A DNA stretch of 64,000 nucleotides from Methyloversatilis sp. Its GTDB lineage: Bacteria > Pseudomonadota > Gammaproteobacteria > Burkholderiales > Rhodocyclaceae. Position 1 is the stretch's first letter. The number at the start of each line of letters is the position of its first letter. The stretch covers positions 62,001-126,000 of the forward strand of contig JAEUNO010000032.1 in the NCBI GenBank assembly GCA_016791045.1, given 5' to 3'. The position numbers and the translations under genes were made by a program. The notes below the pieces were generated by a model. It worked only from the letters and a program-made list of their open reading frames with translations. It was not told the DNA's origin and searched no databases. Positions 1 to 8,165 of the stretch are shown here, piece after piece.

Positions 1-387
1 GGTGGCATAGCGTGCGCAGCGCACGGTGCTGCCGCCGAAGCGGGCGATCATGTAATGAAAGGGCGGGATGTATTCGCCGATGCAGGCGAGTGCCGTGGCA
101 AATGGCGAGTGCGTGTGCACGATGGCGTCCGCGTCGGCGCGGTTCGCGTAGATGTCGCGATGGATGCGCCATTCCGAAGAGGGCTTGCGGCGGCCGCTGC
201 TGTGGCCATCACTGAAGACTTCCACCATGTCGTCGGCGGTGCATTCAGCTGGCTCGAGCCCGCTCGGGGTGATCAGGAATGCGGGACCGCGGCGCGCGCT
301 GACGTTGCCAGCCGCACCGCGGTTAAGTCCGCAAACTTCCAACCGGCGCGCTGCTTCAAGCACATCGCTGCCGCTGACCTCGTTCAT
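1..387 (-). CDS. Class II aldolase/adducin family protein (C-terminus cut by window edge)
   Basis: Only the first 129 residues lie in the window. They show the class II aldolase/adducin fold signatures: GAAGNVSAR near residue 34, TPSG, a serine pair followed by EWRIHRDIY, and the zinc-binding HTHSPFATA near residue 95. The ATG at 387 is the only start before an in-frame stop at 412-414. The gene lies 156 bp downstream of mtnA on the same strand. In several proteobacteria a class II aldolase beside mtnA splits 5-methylthioribulose-1-phosphate (or 5-deoxyribulose-1-phosphate) into dihydroxyacetone phosphate and an aldehyde (the DHAP shunt). MtnB, a dehydratase of the same superfamily, is the alternative; a cut protein cannot settle which it is. 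Confidence 0.8.
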   Translation of the reverse strand, partial: MNEVSGSDVLEAARRLEVCGLNRGAAGNVSARRGPAFLITPSGLEPAECTADDMVEVFSDGHSSGRRKPSSEWRIHRDIYANRADADAIVHTHSPFATALACIGEYIPPFHYMIARFGGSTVRCARYAT

Positions 388-543
388 CAGGGTGTGCCCC
401 TGTATTGTGGATTAACAGTGGATTATCCTGACCGGAGCCCAGATTACAAGCGGGTTTACATTAAAAATTGACGACGGATCAGGTGTTTCGCGATGCAACA
501 TCGCGCAGACGCTTTGTTGTCAAGGGTTTCACGCTCCTAGAAT

Positions 544-1611
544 TCACTTTAGGTTCTGTGGATCATTCAGCCGGGCGCGGCGTGCGAAATGCATCCCGGA
601 TACAGGATCGACGATGCCGCGCTCGGTGATGAGTGCCGTCACGAGCGGCGCCGGCGTGATGTCGAATGCCGGATTCTCGACCGGGCTGTGCGGATCGAGC
701 TGGCGGACGCTGCCGGCGTCGCCGCGCAGCACGCGCAGTTCGTCGCCGTGGCGCGCTTCTATCGGTATCGCCGCGCCGCTGGCGCAGCCTTCATCGACCG
801 TCGACCACGGCGCCGCAACCCAGAACGGAAGCCCGTTGTCGCGTGCCGCCAGCGCTTTCAGATAGCTGCCGACCTTGTTGGCAACGTCGCCGTTGGCAGC
901 GATGCGGTCGGCGCCGATGATGACCGCGTCGACCTGACCCGCGCGCATCAGCTGGCCTGCGGCGTTGTCGGCGATGACGGTATGCGGCACGCCGGCACCG
1001 GTCAGCTCCCAGGCGGTCAGCAGGCCCTGGTTGCGCGGCCGGGTTTCCGAGACCCATACATGCAGGTCGACGCCGGCCGCGTGTGCGAGATAGACGCCGG
1101 CCAGCGCCGTGCCCCAGCCTGTCGTGGCGAGCCAGCCCGCGTTGCAGTGCGTCATCAGGTTCAGCCGGCCGCACCGGGGCGCCACCGCCTGCATCAACTC
1201 GAGCGTCAGTTCGCCGATGCGCCGGTTGGCGGCGCGGTCCTCGTCGCAGATTGCGAGGGCCTCGCGCCACGCCGCGCCGGCGCGTGCGTCCGGTGGCAAC
1301 GGCCGCACATGCGTGGCGATGCGATGCAGCGCCCACGCAAGATTGACCGCGGTCGGGCGGGTGGCCCCGAGGGCGCGCACTGCGGCGTCGAGCGCGGCAT
1401 CGTCTGCCGCCTCGTGCAGCGCAAGCGCCAGACCGAAGGCCCCGATGGCACCGATCAGCGGTGCGCCGCGGACCTGCATCGTCGCGATGGCGTGGGCCGC
1501 CTGCGCGGCGGTTTCAAGAGCCGCTTCCCGCCGGGCAAAGGGCAGCAGCGTCTGGTCGAGGATGTAGAGGCGGTCGCCGTCGAGGCGCAACGGGCTGGGT
1601 GTGTCGTTCAT
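544..1611 (-). CDS. mtnA: S-methyl-5-thioribose-1-phosphate isomerase
   Basis: About 355 residues, the usual length for MtnA, which isomerises 5-methylthioribose-1-phosphate to 5-methylthioribulose-1-phosphate in salvage of methylthioadenosine. Visible motifs are QVRGAPLIGAIGAFG near the N-terminus, the catalytic-cysteine segment NLMTHCNAGWLATTGWGTA, and the catalytic-aspartate segment IIGADRIAANGDVANKVGS. The reading frame stays open to 1668, but the ATG at 1611 gives the normal MtnA N-terminus and leaves room for a promoter facing the divergent aminotransferase that starts at 1674. The aldolase follows on the same strand, so the two are probably co-transcribed. Confidence 0.93.
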   Translation of the reverse strand: MNDTPSPLRLDGDRLYILDQTLLPFARREAALETAAQAAHAIATMQVRGAPLIGAIGAFGLALALHEAADDAALDAAVRALGATRPTAVNLAWALHRIATHVRPLPPDARAGAAWREALAICDEDRAANRRIGELTLELMQAVAPRCGRLNLMTHCNAGWLATTGWGTALAGVYLAHAAGVDLHVWVSETRPRNQGLLTAWELTGAGVPHTVIADNAAGQLMRAGQVDAVIIGADRIAANGDVANKVGSYLKALAARDNGLPFWVAAPWSTVDEGCASGAAIPIEARHGDELRVLRGDAGSVRQLDPHSPVENPAFDITPAPLVTALITERGIVDPVSGMHFARRARLNDPQNLK

Positions 1612-1673
1612 GTCGGAGAGGGATGGGCGGAGCTTCAAGCATAATCCGTTGATTCGCGACACAGACATCCGAC

Positions 1674-2831
1674 ATGCAGGACTATTCCGGTCATCTGACG
1701 TCGAAACTGCCCGACGTCGGCACGACGATATTCACCGTCATTTCGCGCGAGGCGCAGGCCTGCGGTGCGATCAACCTCTCCCAGGGGTTTCCCGACTTCA
1801 GCGCCGATCCGGCCCTGTACGATGCGGTGGCGTCGCACATGAGTGCCGGCCGCAACCAGTATTCCCCGATGACCGGCCAGCCGGCGCTGCGCGCGGCCGT
1901 GGCGCAGAAGATGCGCGCCGTATATGGCGCCGACTACGACGCGGAAGAAGAGATCACGATCACCGCCGGTGCAACCCAGGCGGTCTATACGGCCATCACG
2001 GCCTTCGCCGGGCCGGGCGACGAAGTCATCGTGTTCGAGCCGGCTTTCGACAGCTATCTGCCGGGCATCCGGCTGGCCGGCGCCACGCCGGTGTTCGTAC
2101 GCCTCGAAGCGCCGCATTTCCTGCCCGACTGGGAGGTGGTGGCGCACTGCATCACGCCGCGCACCCGGCTCATCATCACCAATACGCCGCACAATCCAAC
2201 GGGCGCTGCGTGGACGATGGACGATCAGCGCGTACTTGCCCGACTGTGCGACGGCCGCGACATCGTGGTGATTTCCGACGAGGTATATGAGCACATCGTG
2301 TTCGACGGACGCGAACACGCCAGTGCCGCGCGCTTGCCGGAACTGGCGGCGCGTACCGTGCTGGTGTCGAGTTTCGGCAAGACTTTTCACGTGACCGGCT
2401 GGAAGGTCGGTTTCGTCTGCGCACCGCCCGCACTGAGCGCAGAATTCCGCCGCGTGCATCAGTTCAACGTGTTCGCGGTGAACACACCCTGCCAGCTCGG
2501 GCTGGCCGACTACATGACCGAGCCCTCGCGCTACCTTGAACTGGGCCGTTTCTACCAGGCCAAGCGCGATGTCTTCCGAGCCGGTCTGGCCGGCTCGCGC
2601 TTCGAACTGCCGGCGTGCGCGGGCACCTATTTTCAGCTGGCGTCGTACCGCGCCATCAGCGACGAACCTGATCAGTCCTTCGTGCGTCGCCTCATGCGCG
2701 AAACCGGTGTCGCGGCGATCCCGGTGTCGGCTTTTCACCACGACGGCCACGATGCGCGGCTGATCCGCTTCTGCTTCGCCAAGACGGAAGCTGTCATTGC
2801 GCAGGCGGTCAACCGGCTGCGTGCCTACTGA
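1674..2831 (+). CDS. PLP-dependent class I/II aminotransferase, methionine aminotransferase (YbdL) type
   Basis: 385 residues with the fold-type I aminotransferase pattern: INLSQGFPDF at residues 33-42, NQYSPMTGQPALR, the NTPHNPTGA segment, ISDEVYEHIVFDG, and the PLP-lysine segment SSFGKTFHVTGWKVGF. The QGFPDF start and overall sequence resemble YbdL/kynurenine aminotransferase-type enzymes that transaminate 4-methylthio-2-oxobutanoate to methionine. Its divergent placement beside mtnA agrees with a role in the last step of methionine salvage, but substrate choice is inferred. The start lies 62 bp from the mtnA start, so the two share a control region. Confidence 0.85.
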   Translation: MQDYSGHLTSKLPDVGTTIFTVISREAQACGAINLSQGFPDFSADPALYDAVASHMSAGRNQYSPMTGQPALRAAVAQKMRAVYGADYDAEEEITITAGATQAVYTAITAFAGPGDEVIVFEPAFDSYLPGIRLAGATPVFVRLEAPHFLPDWEVVAHCITPRTRLIITNTPHNPTGAAWTMDDQRVLARLCDGRDIVVISDEVYEHIVFDGREHASAARLPELAARTVLVSSFGKTFHVTGWKVGFVCAPPALSAEFRRVHQFNVFAVNTPCQLGLADYMTEPSRYLELGRFYQAKRDVFRAGLAGSRFELPACAGTYFQLASYRAISDEPDQSFVRRLMRETGVAAIPVSAFHHDGHDARLIRFCFAKTEAVIAQAVNRLRAY

Positions 2832-2834
2832 AGG

Positions 2835-3053
2835 ATGACCATGCAAACCGTTGATTTCACGCTGACCGGAGACTACGTCGCACTGTGCGACCTGCTTAAG
2901 CTCGCCGGCCTCGCCAGCAGTGGCGGCGAAGGGAAGGTGCGGGTGGCACGGGGCGATGTGCAGGTGGACGGGAAAGTCGAAACCCGCAAGACGGCCAAGA
3001 TCCGCAGCGGCCAGAAGGTGGTGTGTGACGGGGTGTGCATCGCCGTCCGGTGA
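2835..3053 (+). CDS. S4-domain RNA-binding protein, YbcJ-like
   Basis: 72 residues, nearly all one S4 RNA-binding fold. It has the LCDLLKLAGLASSGGEGK helix pair and the VDGKVETRKTAKIRSGQKV strand region typical of E. coli YbcJ. It begins 3 bp after the aminotransferase stop, so it is translated from the same message. YbcJ-type proteins are thought to bind structured RNA, possibly rRNA; no link to methionine salvage is evident. Confidence 0.85.
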   Translation: MTMQTVDFTLTGDYVALCDLLKLAGLASSGGEGKVRVARGDVQVDGKVETRKTAKIRSGQKVVCDGVCIAVR

Positions 3054-3398
3054 GGGACATCCAGGGTCTGTTCGCCGTGGCGACTGTTCCGGTCCTATTC
3101 GAGTGGCCCGTTGCCCAGGGGGAACCCGCAGGGCGCATTGACTGCACGCGTGATGTGCGAATCCGATGAGAGGAGACCTTCGCGCACCTGGATTGTGTCG
3201 GCGCTTTTTACATTTGCACCAGGCCGGGTGACGTTGGCCCGGGAGGCGGGTGGGAGGCGTCCGAGAGGTGATTGATTCGACGCGGGTTTGTTATTTTTTT
3301 CCTCACTTGGCGTGATCTCTGCTTGCATCCGTTCAGGCGGATATTCCTTCCTTCTGAATTGCCGCGGCGGTACTGCGGATCGCGATGCGAGGTACTCA
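3054..3398. other. Intergenic region of 345 bp with one promoter candidate
   Basis: No plausible coding sequence is seen. The left part is featureless GC-rich DNA. The right part is locally AT-rich (a run of seven T near 3292-3298) and carries a sigma-54-like element at 3307-3323. About 75 bp separate that element from the start of the PEP-CTERM gene. Confidence 0.6.
3307..3323 (+). promoter_or_regulatory. Candidate sigma-54 (RpoN) promoter for the PEP-CTERM gene
   Basis: The sequence TTGGCGTGATCTCTGCT has GG (3309-3310) and GC (3321-3322) separated by exactly ten bases, as in the consensus TTGGCACG-N4-TTGCW, with two mismatches in the -24 box and one in the -12 box. It lies about 75 bp before the ATG at 3399. 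PEP-CTERM genes in related bacteria are known to use RpoN with the PrsK/PrsR two-component pair, which is not in this window. Confidence 0.5.
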
Positions 3399-3932
3399 AT
3401 GAAATTTCCCACCCTGCTTGGCGTGGCGGCGCTCGGCGCCGTGCTTTCCTTTCCGGCGGCCGCCGGACTCAACGGCGACATCGTCACCACTGCCCTGCGT
3501 GCCGAAACGGCTGATTACGGTCGGTTTTCCGCAGTCGTCGGCGCTGGTGTAGAGGGCAGTCTGGTCGGAGGCGTGTTGCCATTCGACTATTCCGACGCGG
3601 GGTTCTCCCTTGGTTCGCCGCGCGACTTCTGCGGCATCCGCAGTTGCGGAGAAGCGCGGGAACAAATGACCCTGAAGCTGTCGGGCCTCGAATTCGGCCC
3701 GTCGATCGTGCTGACGGATGTTGTGCTGATCACGAGCCTGAGCAATGTCAAAGTGAATGTCGGACCGACGTTCGCTGAATTTTCCTGGACCGACCAGCCC
3801 GTTTCCCAGGGCGCCTTTCTGAGCGCTCAATTCGTCACCGGCGTCGTGCCCGAGCCGGAAGCCTTTACGCTGATGCTCGCCGGGCTCGGCCTGATCGGGA
3901 TTGCCGCTTCGCGTCGTTCGCCGCGCGCCTGA
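3399..3932 (+). CDS. PEP-CTERM sorting domain protein of unknown function
   Basis: 177 residues. The N-terminus is a signal peptide (MKFPTLLGVAALGAVLSFPAAAG). The C-terminus is a PEP-CTERM tripartite signal: the VPEP motif, a hydrophobic helix (FTLMLAGLGLIGIA) and a short basic end (ASRRSPRA). Such proteins are exported, then cleaved and attached by exosortase. The central part is not recognised; it holds a possible disulfide pair (CGIRSC). The frame is open from 3288, but the ATG at 3399 gives the signal peptide directly. Its stop is 2 bp from the stop of the converging RND permease, leaving no room for a separate terminator. Confidence 0.85.
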   Translation: MKFPTLLGVAALGAVLSFPAAAGLNGDIVTTALRAETADYGRFSAVVGAGVEGSLVGGVLPFDYSDAGFSLGSPRDFCGIRSCGEAREQMTLKLSGLEFGPSIVLTDVVLITSLSNVKVNVGPTFAEFSWTDQPVSQGAFLSAQFVTGVVPEPEAFTLMLAGLGLIGIAASRRSPRA

Positions 3933-3934
3933 AT

Positions 3935-6900
3935 TCAGCTGTCCTGCGGCGCTTTGGCGAAGCGGCCGTAGTGCAGCAACAGCGTCGGCAGTACCAGCAG
4001 GTTCAATATCGTCGAGGTCGTCAGGCCGCCGACGATGATGGCGGCCATCGGCCCTTCGATCTCCCGACCGGGCTCGCCCGAGCCCAGGACCAGGGGCATC
4101 AGGCCGAGACCGGTCACCAGCGCGGTCATCAGGATCGACGGAAGGCGTTGCGACGCGCCGAGTATGGCGGTGTCCAGGTTCCACGGATGACCTTCCCGCT
4201 CCACCAGGTGCTGGAAGTGCGACACCAGCATGATGGAGTTGCGCAGCGTGATGCCGAACAGCGTGACGAAGCCGACCACGGAACCCAGTGACAGCCAGCC
4301 GCCACCGGCCAGCGCCGCGAGCACACCGCCGATGAGCGCGAACGGCAGGTTCACGAAGGTGATCACGAGGTTGCGCGAGCTTGAAAACGCCAGCATCAAC
4401 ATGATGGCAATGGCAGCGGCCGCGAGCGCCGAATGCGTGACCAGTTCGCGCCGCGCCTGCGCCTGCGCCTCGGCCGCACCGGTCACCGTGTAGTAACTGC
4501 CGGCGTTCAGTTTCACGTCGTCGCGCAAGGTGCGCCGGACGGCGTCGCTGAACGCGCCCAGATCGTGGCCGCTGGCCAGATTCGCCGTGATGGTCTGCAC
4601 CCGCTTGCCACCTGAATGCAGGATCTTGTAGCGACCGTTCTCGACGCTGATGTCGGCCACGTCGCGCAGTTCGACCAGCCGGCCATCCGGTGTGCGCAGC
4701 GGCAGGCGGCCGATCTCGTTCGGCGATCGGCGGTGGTCCGGATCCAGTGCCACGACCAGCGGTGTCGCCAGGGTCCCGCGATACACCTCGCTCACCTTGC
4801 GGCCGGCAAAGGCGGTGCTGGTCGCCGACAGCACGTCCTCCGGCGACAGGCGCCAGACCGCAAGCTTGTCCAGGCGCGGCCGCACGATGATTTCCGGCGT
4901 GCCGGGCGGCGCCAGCACCTGTACGTCGGTCGCCCCCCTGACCTTCGCGAGCGCCTGCGCAACGGCGCTGGCGTCGGCATCCAGCCGGTCGAGATTGGTG
5001 CCGAACACCTGCACCACCAGCGTCGCCGGAAAACCCGATTCGGTCTCGCCGATGCGCTCCGTCAGGAAGGTGTTGACGGAGAATGCAAGGCCGGGAAAGC
5101 CGACCGATTCCGCAGCTTCTTCGTCCGTGCGATCTTCGTCGCCGTCGTCACCGGTCACCGTGCGACGGATGTCGGCGAGGATGCGCTCCTGGGTTGCACC
5201 GTCCAGCGGACCGATTTCGATCTCGACCTCGCTGTAGTGCGGACCGAAAGGGTCGAATCCGTTCTGCGCACGACCGACCCACTGCGCGACCGACTTCACG
5301 CCGTCGATCTGCAGGACCTTTTCCGTCACCCGCTGGCCGACCCGCAGCACCTCGCCCGGTGCAGTGCCCGGAATGGTCGACAGATGCACGATGTAGTGAC
5401 CCTCGCGCAACGGCGGAATGAACTCGCCGCCGAACAGCGGCAGCACCCCCAGCCCGCCGGCCAGAGCCAGCATGACGCCGGCGATCAATCCGTGCGGGCG
5501 GCGTTCGATGGCGCGCAGCGTCCGCTCGTAACGCGGGCGCAGCCAGCGCACCAGCGGCGGGTCTTCGTCGGGCAGTTCGCGATTGCCCAGCATCAGGAAG
5601 CTCATCGCCGGCGTGACCGTCAGCGCCACGACCAGCGACGCGAGGATGGCCAGGATGTAGGCCAGACCAAGCGGCGCGAACAGCTTGCCGGCGACGCCGG
5701 ACAGCGTGAGCAGCGGCACGAACACCAGCGCAACGATGAAGGTTGCGTACACGACCGAGCTGCGCACCTCCATCGATGCGTCGAGCACCACCTTCCAGGC
5801 GGCCACCGGCGAGCCGAGGTGGCGGTTTTCGCGCAGCCGGCGATAGATGTTCTCGCAGTCGATGATGGCGTCGTCCACCACCTCGCCGAGGGCGATCGCC
5901 AGCCCGCCCAGCACCATGATGTTCAGGCTGGCGCCGGCCTCAAGCATGACCAGTACCGCCGCCAGCAGCGACAGCGGAATGGCGACGGCCGAAATGAACG
6001 CGGTGCGCAGGTTGTACAGGAACACGAACAGCACGATCACCACGAGCGTGGCGCCTATCATCACGTCGGCGCGCACATTGCCGAGCGCCGTCTGGATGAA
6101 GTTGGCCGGCCGGAACAGCGCCGGGTGCAGCGTCACCTGTTCGCGTTCGAACAGCGGTGCCAGCTCGGCCAGCGATTTCTCCAGGTCCAGCGTGACGCCA
6201 AGTGTGTCGGCGCCGAGCTGGCCCTGCACCATCATGAACACACCGGGTGTGCCGTTGATCTGCGCCGCACTGATCGCCGGGCCCGGCGCTTCGCGCACAC
6301 GGCCGACGTCGCCCAGCGCGAGCGAACGTCCGTCCGGCAGCGTGACGGTGAGCTGTTCCAGACTGCGCGCCGACGCCGGCGTGGCGTCGATCGCAATCAG
6401 CAGGCGCTGGTTGTCGTTCTCGACGAAACCTGCACCGGCGACCGAAGCCGCGCCGCGTGCCGCCAGCTCGACATCGGCGAACGTCACACCGAGGGTGCGC
6501 AGCCGCGCCGGGTCGAGCTGGATCTGCCACTGCCTCACTTCGCCGCCGAACACATTCACGTCCGCCACACCCGGCACCGCGAGCAGGTGCGGGCGCACCA
6601 CCGAATCGACCAGGTAGCGCATGTCCATCTGCGAGCGCTCTGCCGACGTGATGCCGATGCCGAGCAGGGTGCTGGCCGAAGAGGTCAGCGGCGTGATGAC
6701 CGGCGTCACGCCGGCCGGCAACAGCGACCCCAACGTGCCGAGGCGCTCCGATACCAGTTGCCGGTTGCGGAACAGGTCGGACTTTTCATCGAAGATGACC
6801 GTGACCACGGACAGGCCCGGAATCGACTGCGAGCGCAATTCCCTGATCCCGCGCGTGCCTGAGACGGCCGACTCGATCGGCGTCGTGACGCGTGTTTCGA

Positions 6901-7081
6901 CCAGGTCGGCCGGCAGGCCGGGCGCTTCGGTCTGGATCACCACCTGCGCCGGTGCGAACTCGGGAAACACGTCGAGCCGGGCGTCGAACATGCGGCTGAT
7001 GGCATACAGCACGAGCACCAGAGACAGTGCCAGAACGATGCCGGGCCGGCGTACCGAGAAACGAACGATGGCTTCAAGCAT
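3935..7081 (-). CDS. RND efflux permease, CzcA/CusA (heavy-metal efflux) family
   Basis: 1048 residues, the usual length of an HME-RND pump: a twelve-helix inner-membrane proton antiporter with two large periplasmic loops. The N-terminus (MLEAIVRFSVRRPGIVLALSL) is the first transmembrane helix. Helix 4 carries the acidic cluster GEVVDDAIIDCENIYRRL, matching the proton-relay D/D/E positions of CzcA and CusA. Other family motifs are FPEFAPAQVVIQTEAPGL and the repeat helices near residues 340-540 and 870-1030. The three-methionine copper relay of CusA could not be confirmed by eye, so the substrate is unassigned. It is last in an operon behind the outer-membrane factor and adaptor genes, 37 bp after the adaptor. 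Confidence 0.92.
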   Translation of the reverse strand: MLEAIVRFSVRRPGIVLALSLVLVLYAISRMFDARLDVFPEFAPAQVVIQTEAPGLPADLVETRVTTPIESAVSGTRGIRELRSQSIPGLSVVTVIFDEKSDLFRNRQLVSERLGTLGSLLPAGVTPVITPLTSSASTLLGIGITSAERSQMDMRYLVDSVVRPHLLAVPGVADVNVFGGEVRQWQIQLDPARLRTLGVTFADVELAARGAASVAGAGFVENDNQRLLIAIDATPASARSLEQLTVTLPDGRSLALGDVGRVREAPGPAISAAQINGTPGVFMMVQGQLGADTLGVTLDLEKSLAELAPLFEREQVTLHPALFRPANFIQTALGNVRADVMIGATLVVIVLFVFLYNLRTAFISAVAIPLSLLAAVLVMLEAGASLNIMVLGGLAIALGEVVDDAIIDCENIYRRLRENRHLGSPVAAWKVVLDASMEVRSSVVYATFIVALVFVPLLTLSGVAGKLFAPLGLAYILAILASLVVALTVTPAMSFLMLGNRELPDEDPPLVRWLRPRYERTLRAIERRPHGLIAGVMLALAGGLGVLPLFGGEFIPPLREGHYIVHLSTIPGTAPGEVLRVGQRVTEKVLQIDGVKSVAQWVGRAQNGFDPFGPHYSEVEIEIGPLDGATQERILADIRRTVTGDDGDEDRTDEEAAESVGFPGLAFSVNTFLTERIGETESGFPATLVVQVFGTNLDRLDADASAVAQALAKVRGATDVQVLAPPGTPEIIVRPRLDKLAVWRLSPEDVLSATSTAFAGRKVSEVYRGTLATPLVVALDPDHRRSPNEIGRLPLRTPDGRLVELRDVADISVENGRYKILHSGGKRVQTITANLASGHDLGAFSDAVRRTLRDDVKLNAGSYYTVTGAAEAQAQARRELVTHSALAAAAIAIMLMLAFSSSRNLVITFVNLPFALIGGVLAALAGGGWLSLGSVVGFVTLFGITLRNSIMLVSHFQHLVEREGHPWNLDTAILGASQRLPSILMTALVTGLGLMPLVLGSGEPGREIEGPMAAIIVGGLTTSTILNLLVLPTLLLHYGRFAKAPQDS

Positions 7082-7118
7082 CGATCAGTCTCCCGACCCG
7101 GCTCGGCCAATCACGGGC

Positions 7119-8165
7119 TCAGTCATCGTTCTCGTCCGCCAGCGTGTGCTTCAGCTCTTCGGACAGCAGCAGTTGCGCGCCGCGCGTCACCACGCGCGCG
7201 TCATCTTCCAGCTTCGGTGCGAGCCAGCCGTCCGGACGCTGCGATTCGGCGGGCAGCGCCTGGCGGGTGAACTCCTCCGGTTCGTCATCGTCGCGCACAT
7301 ACACCCAGGGCAGGCCTGCATACCAGACCACGGCGCTGTTGGGCACCAGCGACAGCATCGTCTCACCGGTGACGCCGCGTGCCGCCAGGCGGGTGCCGGT
7401 CGGCAGCACGCGCTCGGACTTGTACAGCCAGGTTTCGCCAGCCGCCTGGGCGAGGCTGCGTGGCGCAGGGCCGATGCGGCGTGCCTCGATGGCATCGTTG
7501 CCGTCCGGCAGGCGCAGCAGCATCAGCGGCGGTGCTTCGCCCGAGCCGCGCAGCGCCACGGCGACCAGCGAGTTGCGCCGATTGGCCAGCCGCTCAAGTT
7601 CGTCCGGCGCCTCGCCCGACGCCGAACCGGCCAATGGACCCCAGCCCTGGACCAGCCGCGCATGCAGGCCGTCGGCGCGGGCGCGCGCCGCGGCCAGCGC
7701 CGCGCGGTCCTGCTCGACCTGGCTGCGTGCGGTCTGCAGCGTCCGCTCCGATACATTGCGGTCATCGTTGAACAGCGCCTGAACGCGATCGCGTTCGGTT
7801 TCGGCCCGGGCAAGCTGGGCGGTGAGCCGTGCGATGTCGGCGCGCGCTTCGTGCAACTGCCCACGCAGCGCGAACAGCGGCTCGAGGTCGAGCACCGCGG
7901 CCTGCGCCTCGTGTTCGGTGCCGGCCCGCACGGCCAGCGGCTGGCCGAATTCGATGCCGCTCGCCGTCTGCGCAGCGGCGGTCAGGCGTACGCTGGTCAG
8001 GCCGTCCCGATTCCGCTCGACCAGAGACGGTACCTCGATGTCGTCGTCGGGCTGATCGCCGTACAGCTTCCATTCGTCGCGGGCGTAGTACACCACGGCC
8101 CAGACGAGCGCGATCAGCAGCAGGCCCATCGCGAACAGCAGTTGCTGGGGGGTGATCCGGTTCAT
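7119..8165 (-). CDS. Periplasmic adaptor (membrane fusion) subunit of the RND efflux pump
   Basis: 348 residues. One N-terminal transmembrane helix (residues 9-26, LFAMGLLLIALVWAVVYY) anchors it in the inner membrane. A coiled-coil hairpin follows (about residues 95-165, rich in A, R, E and Q), then beta domains. The order fits HlyD/CusB-type adaptors that link the permease to the outer-membrane channel. Its ATG overlaps the stop of the outer-membrane gene by 4 bp, showing translational coupling. Acidic stretches at both ends (DQPDDDIEVP and the C-terminal LADENDD) are unusual for the family but do not identify a substrate. Confidence 0.85.
   Translation of the reverse strand: MNRITPQQLLFAMGLLLIALVWAVVYYARDEWKLYGDQPDDDIEVPSLVERNRDGLTSVRLTAAAQTASGIEFGQPLAVRAGTEHEAQAAVLDLEPLFALRGQLHEARADIARLTAQLARAETERDRVQALFNDDRNVSERTLQTARSQVEQDRAALAAARARADGLHARLVQGWGPLAGSASGEAPDELERLANRRNSLVAVALRGSGEAPPLMLLRLPDGNDAIEARRIGPAPRSLAQAAGETWLYKSERVLPTGTRLAARGVTGETMLSLVPNSAVVWYAGLPWVYVRDDDEPEEFTRQALPAESQRPDGWLAPKLEDDARVVTRGAQLLLSEELKHTLADENDD

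Noticed and set aside
4616..6862. A 748-residue plus-strand frame inside the RND permease gene
   Set aside because: Antisense shadow; the permease frame has all family motifs.
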